From Cymbomonas tetramitiformis (taxonomy: Eukaryota; Chlorophyta; Pyramimonadophyceae; Pyramimonadales; Pyramimonadaceae): a stretch of DNA of 46,121 bases. Of this stretch, positions 22,248 through 33,226 are shown in pieces (position 1 is the first letter of the stretch; each line of letters opens with the position of its first letter). The stretch lies in assembly GCA_001247695.2 (NCBI GenBank), contig LGRX02025852.1, positions 1 through 46,121 of the forward strand. Reading direction: 5' to 3'. A program made the position numbers and the translations under genes. The notes beneath the pieces were generated by a model. That model searched no databases. It worked only from the letters and a program-made list of their open reading frames with translations, and was not told the DNA's origin.

Positions 22248-22685
22248 CTAGTATTCAGTTGTTGCTGTCACTGCCACCCTTTCCTCGGTGGACGGCTGGA
22301 TGTACCTCGTGGCCGCTGCCTGAGTCATCCAGTGCCCATGCCGCATGAGCTCGGCGAAGGACACCTTATGGGCCACGATTGTGGCTCCACCAAATCTCAT
22401 GCTCTGGGTCCCAAATACTGCCATGGTCTCTGCCTCCGTCTTACCCACCGCCTGAGCCACCATCCTGATGATCTCACGCCTGCAGTCGTGGTAATCTATG
22501 TGTCTGCCATTCAGAGGCACCTGAGGGTCCTTGATTGCCACCCTGCCGTCCCCGCCCTGGAACAGGTTCACTGACCCGGACAGCTTCCCCGCCTCAATAA
22601 GCCGCTCTGAGAGATCCACTGGGCAGAAATGCTTCCCTCCACGGGCCACGTACACCACGTCACCCTCACAGTACTGGTCATTAAC
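22248..22685 (-). pseudogene. Tyrosine recombinase, C-terminal catalytic fragment
   Basis: The frame opens after a CATCCAG acceptor-like site at 22686 and runs 145 codons to a stop at 22248. The C-terminal core of tyrosine recombinases is recognisable: HFCPVDLSERL (linker to the catalytic half), then MRFGGAT with the second catalytic Arg, then RHGHW, then RYI with the candidate nucleophile Tyr. The His normally three residues before that Arg is Gln here (TQSMR). The N-terminal half, with the first catalytic Arg, is missing: upstream in this frame there is a stop within about ten codons. Such enzymes occur in DIRS-like retroelements and Cryptons. With no reverse transcriptase nearby the source cannot be named. 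Whether it belongs with the gag-like ORF across the CACTA-like insertion is open. Confidence 0.72.
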
Positions 22686-22918
22686 CTGGATGTCAGGAGA
22701 AAGACCATGTCAAGGTATGGCTTACGCTTGGTCGACATTACACAAAAGTTCAAAAATTCTAGATCGCGAGATATAAGCAGTTTAAGTCTGCGCTTAAGTA
22801 TGGTTAAGTATGGGAGGTAGCTGAGCGGTATCGACCATAAGTTTTAGATGCCGTGGGCAATTTGATGTCCGAAGTGCGCAATCTGTTTAGATTGCGTTGG
22901 CCCTACATTCTGGGAAAA

Positions 22919-23570
22919 CCAGAAGACGCGTCTTCTGAACGTCTTCTGCACGTCTTCTGAACGTCTTCTGAGACGTCTTCTGGGTCCAGAAGACACCCAG
23001 AAGACGTCCAGAAGACGTCTTCTACGCGCATTCTAATGTCTACCATCTTCTGGTTTCCAGAAGACGTGCAGAAGATCTTCCGGGAAGACATCCAGAAGTT
23101 ATCTTATGGACGTCTTCTGTATGACTTCTGTACATCTTCTGAATTCCGGAAGATGTCTTCTTGATATCTTTTAGGTGTCGTCTGTACATCTTCCCGGAAG
23201 ATCTTCTGGACGTCTTCCAGAACTCAGAAGATGGTAGACATTAGAAGTCGCGTAGAAGACGTCTTCTAGATGTCTTCTGGATATCTTCTGGAACCCAGAA
23301 GACGTCCAGAAGACATCTTCCGGAATCCAGAAGATGTACAGAAGTCATGCAGAAAACGTTCAGAAGATATCTTCGGGACGTCTTCTGGACGTCTTATTAT
23401 ATATATACATATCATTATATAGACACTAGAAGACGTCCAGAAGATGTCTTCTGGACGTCTTCTGCACATCTTCTGGGATCCAGAAGACGTCCAGAAGACG
23501 TCTTCCGGAATCCAGAAGATGTACAGAAGACGTCCAGAAGACATCTTCCGGACGTCTTCTGTAACTCTAC
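22919..23570. repeat. Left subterminal motif array of the CACTA-like element
   Basis: Dozens of copies of CAGAAGACGTCTTCTGG-like palindromic motif in both orientations, often as adjacent pairs such as CCAGAAGACGTCCAGAAGAC. In En/Spm elements the subterminal regions hold repeated 12-bp sites for the accessory protein TnpA, and this array is placed and built like those. The repeats open accidental frames on both strands that are not annotated. Confidence 0.9.
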
Positions 23571-23688
23571 CAAAAGTCAATATACGTATGCGTTCAGGTT
23601 ACACGCATGCAGTTCGTTGGCAGGATGATACAAATGGAACAAAGAAGAAGGTTTTTTTACAAAGCTATTTATTTACATATTTACAGTT

Positions 23689-25593
23689 TCAATCATCAGA
23701 ACCGTCTTCACTGTTACTAGCACTAGAAAGGATTTCCTTCGTCGGAGACCCCGCTTCGGAGCTGGTGGTTTCGTAGGCCCGATGCAAGTTCTCCTTGAAG
23801 ATGGGGCGGAGGTGGCTGATGGGAACCACCAGGCCCCACTTTGACTTGTCCCCGAAGGGGTACGTCTTCTCCTCCATCGCAGTGAGAAGTTGGGACCCGA
23901 GGCCACCCGGCCCGGCGATCTTGTCGTTCGCCTTGAGGCCCTTGCCGTACATCTTCTCCAACCCGACAAAGGCCATTTCCATGCCATTTTGCCAGGCGGA
24001 CAAGAGCAACGGGGCGTTGTCAAAGCCAACGTCGTCCTTGTCTACGGCCAAAGAGAGCACCTGGGTGCAGTCACACAAAAGTTTACGATCAGCTGCAAAT
24101 GTCACTTACGTAATTAAAGAAACTAAATACATATCCAGAAGACGTGCGGAAGATACCCAGAAGACATATGTGATATCTTCTGGATATCGTGTATTCTAAG
24201 GGTTGTGCTTGCAGAACCATACCTTGATGCCAACATAGTCGCCTTTCAACTGAAGGCCGGTGACCGACTTCTTTTTCGCTGTATACGACTTCAAGCCATG
24301 GGCGGCCACATCCTTTGAATTGGGTGGGTGCGTTATCACCCCCGTGAGAAGGGGCATGTCCGCGGTCCATATCGCGGACTTCCCCTTCTCGTGGTAGAAC
24401 CCCGTGGGGAGTATCTCCGGATCGTTCACCAGAGACTCCACCACGCAGTACAATACCACGTGGCTACCCACCTCAAACCCCTCTTCAGCATCCTCCGCCA
24501 CCGCCTTCTTCTTCCCCTTCGGGTCCTCCGCCACCGCCTTCCCCTTCGGGTCCACCGATGCCGCCTTCCCCTTCGCCTTGTTGTCCTCCGCCACCGCCTC
24601 CGCCACCTTCCTAACCTTAGAGCTGCCCGCCTTTTTTTCCAGCTCCTCGATCTGCGTCTTTGACTCCAACTCGAGCTGCAAGCATGCCGCCACTGAAACA
24701 GGCATATGTTAGTATGTTATACAAGAAGACACTCAGAAGACACTCAGAAGACACTCAGAAGACAGTCAGTCATACTTGCCTATTAGCTAAGCCCTATTAA
24801 CTAAGGAAGACGTGCAGAATACTCTCAAAACGTCTCTGAGGTGTCCTGGTGACGTCTTCTTGGTGAGACAACAAAACAGGTGAAACAGAAATTAATTAAG
24901 CAAATTAACGTACCCATCTCATCCTTCGCCTCACCGTCCAAGGCGTCCAAGGCCTTGGCGGGCAGCTCGTGCAGCACCAACCCGTCGATGCTGAGCAACG
25001 CTGCCTTTTTTTCCTCGTGCGTTGGGTACTTGGTTCGGGCGTCGGTCTCAATGACCAACGCCTGAATGGCGTCCGTGTGCTTGCGGTAGTATGGGTGGGC
25101 GGTCCGGGAGGCGTGCCAAACCCACTTTCCCTTTTCGGTGCCCCTCCCCGACACGCACACAGGTATACACCCCATACCTCCAAAATATTCTAAAATCGCA
25201 AATCATGTTCCTGAGGCGCCTGCTCACATCACGAGCATCGTAGTCGTCGCTGCAGGCCAGGACTTCCTCCCTGAAGGCCGTAGCCGCAAACGCTTGGTCC
25301 GTTACGTTAAGCAGCGGGTCCAGCCGCCCGTCGCAAATCCGCTCCACCATGATGCGCGTGAAGTCCGCTTGGAAGTGGAGCCCGCCCGTCTTGGACAACT
25401 TCTTCTTGGACTCCCCGCCTTGGTTTCCCCCACCGCCTCCGCTCCCCTCCTCCCCATCCCTTGCTACGAGCCACTTGATGAAGTTTTCGTCGCTGGCGTT
25501 GCCTCCCACCGCCGCGACGAACGACTCAAACTTCTCCCGGAGGTCACCCTCCTTCACCCCGCTGGCATTCTTTCGTTTCAAGGAATTAGACAT
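23689..25593 (-). CDS. Accessory (TnpA-position) protein of the CACTA-like element, 4 exons
   Basis: Exons by splice consensus and frame: 25593-25178, 25143-24914, 24692-24223, 24060-23689, giving 495 residues and a stop at 23689. ATG 25593 opens the frame (MSNSLKRKNASG, basic). Exon 1 then has a Gly-rich linker followed by a helical segment (DFTRIMVERICDG). Exon 2 is helical. Exon 3 starts with a coiled-coil stretch (LELESKTQIEELEKKAG), then K/A/E-rich repeats of (D)PKGKAVAED, then a beta-rich domain. Exon 4 is a globular C-terminus with an acidic Ser-rich tail. No family was recognised. Position, opposite orientation to the transposase and motif-bearing introns suggest the DNA-binding partner that reads the subterminal motif; this is inference. 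The first intron would be only 34 bases, so a frameshift is the alternative there. The later exons agree in phase and have no stops. Confidence 0.7.
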
Positions 25594-25918
25594 TTTGTTT
25601 TCTGAGTTCTTTAAAAAGTCAAACTGTGCTGGAAGTATCGTAAACGGGTACTTTTTAGCGCCGCAAAGATGCCTGGAAGACGGGCAGAAGGTCTTTCGCG
25701 TGTCTCTGACGCATCCCGTTCCGTACCCCGGTGATCGTACCGGTATCGAAACGACACCAACGTTCAAACAGTGCCGTCGATCAGCGAGCCCCTTTACCTA
25801 TCGCGTCGGATCGGTCGAGTGAACTCTAGATGGTTCTTTACGGGGAAATCGAGGACTCTCTGTAGGGAAACGCGATTTTATGAATATAACTTTTGCCGTG
25901 CAGCGGGTTTCCATCATC

Positions 25919-26163
25919 GTGGGTGCATGGCCGAGTGGTCAAATATGGTAAGCCGAACGCGTCTCGCGCGAGGGTGAGGGGTTCGAATCCCCTTGGAGGC
26001 ATGGGCATCCACGATACCCCTTGTGTTCTAGCGATATGAGGCGATTGCCGCCAACGACGCCGCTAGTGCACAAGGGGCGTCGTGGGTGCCCACCCACGCC
26101 TTCATGCCATTTTAAGTTTCTGTAACTCATGGAGACCGTCCGATTAAGACGGGGGGGTTTTTC
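25919..26163 (+). ncRNA. tRNA-like pol III unit followed by a 31-bp hairpin
   Basis: A perfect A box (TGGCCGAGTGG, 25928-25938) and B box (GGTTCGAATCC, 25980-25990) resemble the start and T-arm of a tRNA-Leu/Ser, but the acceptor ends do not pair, so it is not a working tRNA gene. Directly downstream are arms at 26003-26033 and 26061-26091 that pair over 31 positions with about three G-U wobbles and two mismatches, around a 27-base loop. A TTTTT run at 26158-26162 could end pol III transcription. It lies between the divergent accessory and transposase genes. It could be a tRNA-derived SINE with a hairpin body, or a pol III-driven hairpin RNA. No flanking target duplication was found. Confidence 0.55.
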
Positions 26164-26450
26164 TGGACCGCAGATTGCACTGTCCGCTGCGCGCGTGATC
26201 GACTCTTCGACCGTTGCTAGGAGCGATGGTGCTCTAAAACAAGAGCAGTTTCTTCTACCAAATTAGGCGGCCGTTTTAACTTAGTAACTTGGTACGTTTG
26301 ACCCTCTCCCGAACAAACCACTTGTTTTTTTTTTGCAATTCTACCTTCACAGTACGGTTTTGCCCAATATTGCGCACCTTATATGTTTTTTTTTGTTTTT
26401 TCGCGATTTTTTATAGTTTTTTTTCAAAAAATACAAAAACACCCAAAAAA
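26164..26450. other. AT-rich spacer in the CACTA-like element
   Basis: Between the tRNA-like unit and the central motif array. It contains T-runs and A-runs (around 26330 and 26390-26450) and no open frame worth annotating. A promoter for the transposase gene could lie here or in the array that follows; no TATA box was assigned. Confidence 0.4.
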
Positions 26451-27000
26451 ACATTCGGAAGATACCCCAGATATCTTCTGTGCATCTTGTTACCCTCCAG
26501 AGATGTCTTTGAGGAAGACATGTCTTCTGGAAATCTGCAACTTGTAGAAGTTCCCATGAACGTCTTAACACCCCTCTTCGGGGCGTCTTCCCCATTTTTT
26601 CGACGATCTTCTACGCGTCTTCTAATGTCTACCTAAGGTTACGACGATCTTCTACAAGTTGCAGATTTACAGAAGACATGCCTTCCTCAAAGACATCTCT
26701 AAGACAACCAGAAGATATACAGAAGATATCTGGGGTATCTTCCGCAAGCACAGTCAAGAAGACGTCCGGAAGATGTCAAGAAATGTCTTCCGCGTGTCTT
26801 CCGTGGGTCTTCCGCGTGTCTTCCGCACCTCTTCTGGGTTCAGGAAGACATATATTCCCCGAAGGTGTCTGGAAGATGTACAGAAGGTATCTGGGGTATC
26901 TTCCGCAAGCACAGTCAAGAAGACGTCCGGAAGATGTCGGGAGATGTCTTCCGCGTGTCTTCTGAGTGACTTCTGAACGTCTTCTGAGTGTTTGTCTTCA
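26450..27000. repeat. Central GAAGAC/GTCTTC motif array upstream of the transposase gene
   Basis: The same palindromic motif as at the element ends, in both orientations, ends about 50 bases before the transposase ATG at 27051. A segment of about 60 bases (AGATATCTGGGGTATCTTCC and what follows, through GACGTCCGGAAGATGTC) occurs twice, near 26719 and 26881. If the motif is the binding site of an element protein, this array is well placed to control transposase transcription. Confidence 0.8.
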
Positions 27001-27951
27001 GGATGCCCTCCGCACTACCTTGGCCAAGTGTCCTTTGTATAGGAGATAGAATGGCAAGTAAACGTGCCGCGCATCTCCAAAAGGGGGAAGCGCCCCCAAA
27101 GACCAAAATGTCGTCCTTCAAACGAGCGATGCTCACTAAACCCCCCCCCCGAATCCGCGGCGGAGGTCTTCCGTCAATCCAAGCCGGAGGTCTTGAAGGG
27201 GAAGATGGCAGCGGTGCACGATTGGTTGTCTACGGTGTCGCCATCCCGCGAGCTGGATCATGAGATGACGGCATGGCTCGGGGAATCCGTCTTCATTCAT
27301 GAGCATTCCCCTGCAACAAGGTGCTTGCTTGTCTCCATAACCCACATGCATCTATCATGCACATTTATGCAGTTTGGAATGCATACAACCGAAGATGTGT
27401 GGAGCATCCTCCGCGCAACTTCCAGACGTTTTCCGCGTGTCTTCTATGAATTCACCATCACAATGTTTTCGCAGGGCTGAAGATCATGAGGACGCGGTTC
27501 GTATTTGCGTGCCGCGTCAAAGCAACCGGCCACCTTTCGGCTTAGCCGAGCCCACTAATGTGCTTTTCTCGGTTCAAGAGTTTTTTGGCTATGTGCAAGC
27601 AATTTCAGACTTGCATGAACCGGGCTTTAAGGAGCATACGTGGGAGGACATTTTCTCCGATTCATTGGACTTGGCCGATGATCCGGGCACGGTGCACTTT
27701 CGACAACATAAGTGGCTGCTTGAGCCTCCCATTGGCGTCAACCTCCAAGGAATGGTGTTGAAGATACGGGATGCAATCGCATCGGGCGAACCATATCATC
27801 GTCCTCCGGAGCTTGTGAGTGATGGGGATAGGCGGATGAATCCGCAAAGGCTTACACCTTCACCTCCGGCCCCAATGGATGAAGTTGTGGACATGACCTA
27901 TACCGAAGTCCATGAGCCCGAGGACCCTCCCCCGGAGATGCCAACACGAAG

Positions 27952-29218
27952 GTGCGAACCGGTTGGCACGGCATGCCCGTATCTCCATGAAAGATGTATG
28001 CCTGCACGCTCCGTCGGAAGTCGTTCCGAAGACGTCCCGGCGTCTTCCGCGCATCTTCCGGGCTCATTCCGGTCAAGCTTATTCCCGGCGGATGCGTGTG
28101 ACATGCTTGCGCAGGCGGATGAAAGGCCCCGTAGCACACCGCAACATGCCTCCCACGCCCGTCGAGTTGGCGGGTGAGACGCAAGAAGATGACGGGGCCG
28201 CCGTTGGTATCACGTCCAACCGTGACCCCCTCCCCCCGGAGAGGCCAACACGAAGGTGCGAACCGGTTGGCACGGCATGCCCGTATCTCCATGAAAGATG
28301 TATGCCTGCACGCTCCGTCGGAAGTCGTTCCGAAGACGTCCCGAGCGTCTTCCGCGCATCTTCCGGGCTCATTCCGGTCAAGCTTATTCCCGGCGGATGC
28401 GTGTGACATGCTTGCGCAGGCGGATGAAAGGCCCCGTAGCACACCGCAACATGCCTCCCACGCCCGTCGAGTTGGCGGGTGAGACGCAAGGAGATGACGG
28501 GGCCGCCGTTGGTATCACGTCCAACCGTGACCCCCTCCCCCCGGAGAGGCCAACACGAAGGTGCGAACCGGTTGGCACGGCATGCCCGTATCTCCATGAA
28601 AGATGTATGCCTGCACGCTCCGTCGGAAGTCGTTCCGAAGACGTCCCGGGCGTCTTCCGCGCATCTTCCGGGCTCATTCCGGTCAAGCTTATTCCCGGCG
28701 GATGCGTGTGACATGCTTGCGCAGGCGGATGAAAGGCCCCGTAGCACACCGCAACATGCCTCCCACGCCCGTCGAGTTGGCGGGTGAGACGCAAGAAGAT
28801 GACGGGGCCGCCGTTGGTATCACGTCCAACCGTGACCCCCTCCCCCCGGAGAGGCCAACACGAAGGTGCGAACCGGTTGGCACGGCATGCCCGTATCTCC
28901 ATGAAAGATGTATGCCTGCACGCTCCGTCGGAAGTCGTTCCGAAGACGTCCCGGGCGTCTTCCGCGCATCTTCCGGGCTCATTCCGGTCAAGCTTATTCC
29001 CGGCGGATGCGTGTGACATGCTTGCGCAGGCGGATGAAAGGCCCCGTAGCACACCGCAACATGCCTCCCACGCCCGTCGAGTTGGCGGGTGAGACGCAAG
29101 AAGATGACGGGGCCGCCGTTGGTATCACGTCCAACCGTGACCCCCTCCCCCCGGAGAGGCCAACACGAAGGTGCGAACCGGTTGGCACGGCATGCCCGTA
29201 TCTCCATGAAAGATGTAT
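27952..29218 (+). repeat. 305-bp exon-intron tandem repeat, first block
   Basis: Unit is a 164-base intron (GTGCGAACCGG .. TGACATGCTTGCGCAG) plus a 141-base exon. The landmark CCAACACGAAG recurs at 27941, 28245, 28550, 28855 and 29160 (304, then 305 apart). Four exon copies are complete here; the block ends inside the next intron at 29218, where another transposon is inserted. The copies are nearly identical in both intron and exon, so amplification was recent or is being homogenised. Each intron copy contains the GAAGACGTCCCG..CGTCTTCC motif. The minus strand of the block shows long open frames that are only antisense to this unit. Confidence 0.93.
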
Positions 29219-29847
29219 GGCTACTACCCGGTGCTTCAACACTGTTACAAGTACCGAAGCAAAACGGATGTAGCCGGCATTAAACTTGGTCATATAGGTC
29301 AAACCACATATTTGAAAATTCATTTATGACCCTTTTGAATTTCTGAAAACATGTATACATGCCACCATCAAGTTTAAGGTGGTGTATTTTGGGCGCGCTT
29401 TCGGGGGGTAAAATGCCAGAAAATAAATTATTTTGCTCAATACTGTTACAAGTATTGAACACTATAACCCTTGAGAGACCCTCATGCGAGGCCTCGGAGG
29501 TCAAACCAACCATCATGTTTCGATATTGGATAGTATTGAAGATATCTAGCAAGTCACTTGCGTGATTGATATGAATTAGAGCCCGCGCGGTGATGGAACA
29601 TAACCCACACCCGCCAGAAATACGAAATTCGCTTTTTTTAAGGACGAAAATTATTGAATTGCCTCCGCGCGAACGTGTGACATAAGCACATAAGTCATGG
29701 TATGACGGCCGCGAAGGCTTCTAAAATTCGATATTTATGTATACTTGGCCAGTTTAATTGCTCGTGGCCTATCCATATACATGGAGTGCAGTAATGGTGT
29801 CATTCATATTGTCAGGTGTGGTGGCTGGTAAGCGCCCAAATATGCCA

Positions 29848-29887
29848 TTTCCACCCGCACCCGCACCCGCACCCGCACCCGAACCGG
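29848..29887 (+). repeat. CCGCAC hexanucleotide microsatellite
   Basis: Five to six copies of CCCGCA in tandem, ending in CCCGAACC, inside the nested 2.5-kb element. Confidence 0.9.
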
Positions 29888-30108
29888 CCATAACTTCCTC
29901 GATACTTGGAACAATCTGACCTATAAAGTGTTATATTACATCCATATACCTCACATGACACTTTAATATGAATATACGGCATATCAATGGCGGCAAACAC
30001 CCAAAAGGCCAGCCAGGATCAATTACAGCTCATTTGTTAGACCCACTCACATGCTAAATTCTCCAAAAATTATTTCCCGCTGCATGATGCTACAAAATTA
30101 GTTTCTCG

Positions 30109-31298
30109 TAGTCAAAAATATCATTTTGAATAATACTTGGACGATGTTCGGCGCTTGGGCACCCGTTGGAATGATTACGGGCATGCTACTTGTGTATGCG
30201 TACTGGTACTCATCTACTCAATCTACCAGGCCCTAGCACCTCGTCCCCAACACTCAATCGTGCACCTCCAATATCAACCATGCCCAACTCGGTACGTCTC
30301 GTAGTCCGGATTATCATATCAAATCATGTCCGTGCGATATATGGCGCTAGGGCGCCCATTGGGGTGATTCATAGCATGCTACTTGCGTACGCGTACACCT
30401 GTGCCGACTGTGAGGTCTTAGCGCATATCCGACACTCAACCATGCATCCCCGACAACGTATAGGCCCCGTTCAATGCTGATTATAGTCCAAAATATCATT
30501 TTGAATAATACTTGGGCGATGTACGGCGCTTGGGCACCCGTTGGAATGATTACGAGCATGCTACTTGTGTATGCGTACTGGTACTCAATCTACCAGGCCC
30601 TAGCACCTCGTCCCCAACACTCAATCGTGCACCTCCAATATCAACCATGCCCAACTCGGTACGTCTCGTAGTCCGGATTATCATATCAAATCATGCCCGT
30701 GCGATATATGGCGCTAGGGCGCCCGTTGGGGTGATTCATAGCATGCTACTTGCGTACGCGTACATCTGTGCCGACTGTGAGGTCTTAGCGCATATCCGAC
30801 ACTCAACCATGCATCCCCGACAACGTATATGCCCCGTTCAATGCTGATTATAGTCCAAAATATCATTTTGAATAATACTTGGGCGATGTACGGCGCTTGG
30901 GCACCCGTTAGAATGATTGCGAGCATGCTACTTGTGTATGCGTACTGGTACTCAATCTACCAGGCCCTAGCACCTCGTCCCCAACACTCAATCGTGCACC
31001 TCCAATATCAACCATGCCCAACTCGGTACGTCTCGTAGTCCGGATTATCATATCAAATCATGTCCGTGCGATATATGGCGCTAGGGCGCCCGTTGGGGTG
31101 ATTCCTAGCATGCTACTTGCGTACGCGTACACCTGTGCCGACTGCGAGGTCTTAGCGCATGTTCAACACTCAATCATGCATCCCCGACAACGTATAGGCC
31201 CCGTTCAATGCTGATTATAGTCCAAAATATCATTTTGAATAATACTTGGGCGATGTACGGCGCTTGGGCACCCGTTGGAATGATTACGAGCATGCTAT
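30109..31298 (+). repeat. 367-bp tandem repeat inside the nested element
   Basis: The landmark GGCGCTTGGGCACCCGTT recurs near 30150, 30526, 30893 and 31260, spaced about 375, 367 and 367. That makes three full units and a partial fourth, nearly identical in the later copies. Units contain ATATCATTTTGAATAATACT and GCGTACGCGTAC landmarks. The short open frames in each unit are not conserved as proteins. Confidence 0.9.
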
Positions 31299-31773
31299 CT
31301 ACTTGTATCACGTTGGACCGCTTGGAATATATTATACTGTTTTACCCATGGCATATATGGATGCATTTCGTACCTTTATGGAACCTATCACCAAATGCCA
31401 ACGGGCCCTATGACCTAAACATGATTGGGTACGGTGTATACCTTCAATTTGAATGCTTACTCGCGTGATTCGGTGGTGTGGTGGGGTTCTAAAGAATTAT
31501 TGAAAATATCATGCCAATTGACAAACCTTTGTGAACTGGCGAATCAAGAAAATCACTACCCCTATGGCATTATGCATCCATTCAGAAGCCTATAAGTGAA
31601 ATATCGACCAATGGCGCATATGGCAACTAAATTTAGGTCATAACTGTGCCCGGATATGCGGGGTAGCACCAGTGGACCACCGGGGGTGCCTGAAAGAAAT
31701 TATTGAAATTCAATGCTTGTAATAGTATTGAATACGATTTCAATACTGTCACAAGTATCGGCGGGCAGTAGCC

Positions 31774-33226
31774 ATGTATGCCTGCACGCTCCGTCGGAAG
31801 TCGTTCCGAAGACGTCCCGGGCGTCTTCCGCGCATCTTCCGGGCTCATTCCGGTCAAGCTTATTCCCGGCGGATGCGTGTGACATGCTTGCGCAGGCGGA
31901 TGAAAGGCCCCGTAGCACACCGCAATATGCCTCGCCCACGCCCGTCGAGTTGGCGGGTGAGACGCAAGGGGACGACGGGGCCGCCGTTGGTATCACGCCC
32001 AACCGTGACCCCCTCCCCCCGGAGATGCCAACACGAAGGTGCGAACCGGTTGGCACGGCATGCCCGTATCTCCATGAAATATGTATGCCTGCACGCTCCG
32101 TCGGAAGTCGTCCCGAAGACGTCCCGAGCGTCTTCCGCGCATCTTGCGGGCTCATTCCGGTCAAGCTTATTCCCGGCGGATGCGTGTGACATGCTTGCGC
32201 AGGCGGATGAAAGGCCCCGTAGCACACCGCAATATGCCTCCCACGCCCGTCGAGTTGGCGGGTGAGACGCAAGAAGATGACGGGGCCGCCGTTGGCATCA
32301 CGTCCAACCGTGACCCCCTCCCCCCGGAGAGGCCAACACGAAGGTGCGAACCGGTTGGCACGGCATGCCCGTATCTCCATGAAAGATGTATGCCTGCACG
32401 CTCCGTCGGAAGTCGTTCCGAAGACGTCCCGAGCGTCCTCTGCGCATCTTCCGGGCTCATTCCGGTCAAGCTTATTCCCGGCGGATGCGTGTGACATGCT
32501 TGCGCAGGCGGATGAAAGGCCCCGTAGCACACCGCAACATGCCTCCCACGCCCGTCGAGTTGGCGGGTGAGACGCAAGAAGATGACGGGGCCGCCGTTGG
32601 TATCACGCCCAAGCGTGACCCCCTCCCCCCCGGAGAGGCCAACACGAAGGTGCGAACCGGTTGGCACGGCATGCCCGTATCTCCATGAAAGATGCATGCC
32701 TGCACGCTCCGTCGGAAGTCGTTCCGAAGACGTCCCGGGCGTCTTCCGCGCATCTTCCGGGCTCATTCCGGTCAAGCTTATTCCCGGCGGATGCGTGTGA
32801 CATGCTTGCGCTGGCGGATGAAAGGCCCCGTAGCACACCGCAACATGCCTCCCACGCCCGTCGAGTTGGCGGGTGAGACGCAAGAAGATGACGGGGCCGC
32901 CGTTGGTATCACGTCCAACCGTGACCCCCTCCCCCCGGAGAGGCCAACACGAAGGTGCGAACCGGTTGGCACGGCATGCCCGTATCTCCATGAAAGATGT
33001 ATGGCTGCACGCTCCGTCGGAAGTCGTTCCGAAGACGTCCCGAGCGTCTTCCGCGCATCTTCCGGGATCATTCCGGTCAAGCTTATTCCCGGCGGATGCG
33101 TGTGACATGCTTGCGCAGGCGGATGAAAGGCCCCGTAGCACACCGCAACATGCCTCCCACGCCCGTCGAGTTGGCGGGTGAGACGCAAGGAGATGACGGG
33201 GCCGCCGTTGGTATCACGTCCAACCG
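31774..33226 (+). repeat. 305-bp exon-intron tandem repeat, second block
   Basis: The array resumes in mid-intron after the nested transposon. Exon copies start at 31896, 32203, 32508, 32814 and 33119; the last is the extended exon that leads into the Cys-cluster region. This block is more decayed than the first: the copy at 31896 is 143 bases (two extra), the copy at 32508 is 142 (one extra C), and the copy at 32814 has CTG instead of CAG at its acceptor. Confidence 0.9.

Larger units (their letters stand above)
29219..31773. mobile_element. 2,555-bp non-autonomous DNA element nested in a transposase intron
   Basis: Ends are GGCTACTACCCG and, inverted, GGCTACTGCCCG. ATGTAT at 29213-29218 and 31774-31779 is a 6-bp target duplication. 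The target is the intron of the 305-bp unit, and the intron continues correctly on the far side. Near both ends are copies of a symmetric motif, CAATACTGTTACAAGTATTG or close variants (about 29235, 29438, 31711, 31738), probably subterminal protein-binding sites. The interior has no coding sequence and is half filled by a 367-bp tandem repeat. Confidence 0.88.

Noticed and set aside
22919..23570. CRISPR-like array of short repeats
   Set aside because: The repeats are palindromic, of irregular spacing, in both orientations and have no unique spacers of constant length; the setting is a eukaryotic DNA transposon end.
23266..23580. Plus and minus frames of SSGRLL/EDVQKT repeats as a repetitive protein
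   Set aside because: Generated by the GAAGACGTCTTC motif array; similar peptides appear wherever the motif occurs, including in introns.
25921..26000. Functional tRNA-Leu or tRNA-Ser gene
   Set aside because: A and B boxes are perfect, but the acceptor arms do not pair and no clear anticodon arm forms, so it is treated as tRNA-like.
30190..31468. Small repeated proteins of 65-111 residues in the nested element
   Set aside because: They repeat only because the 367-bp unit repeats; lengths and frames change between units and no start context or domain is conserved.
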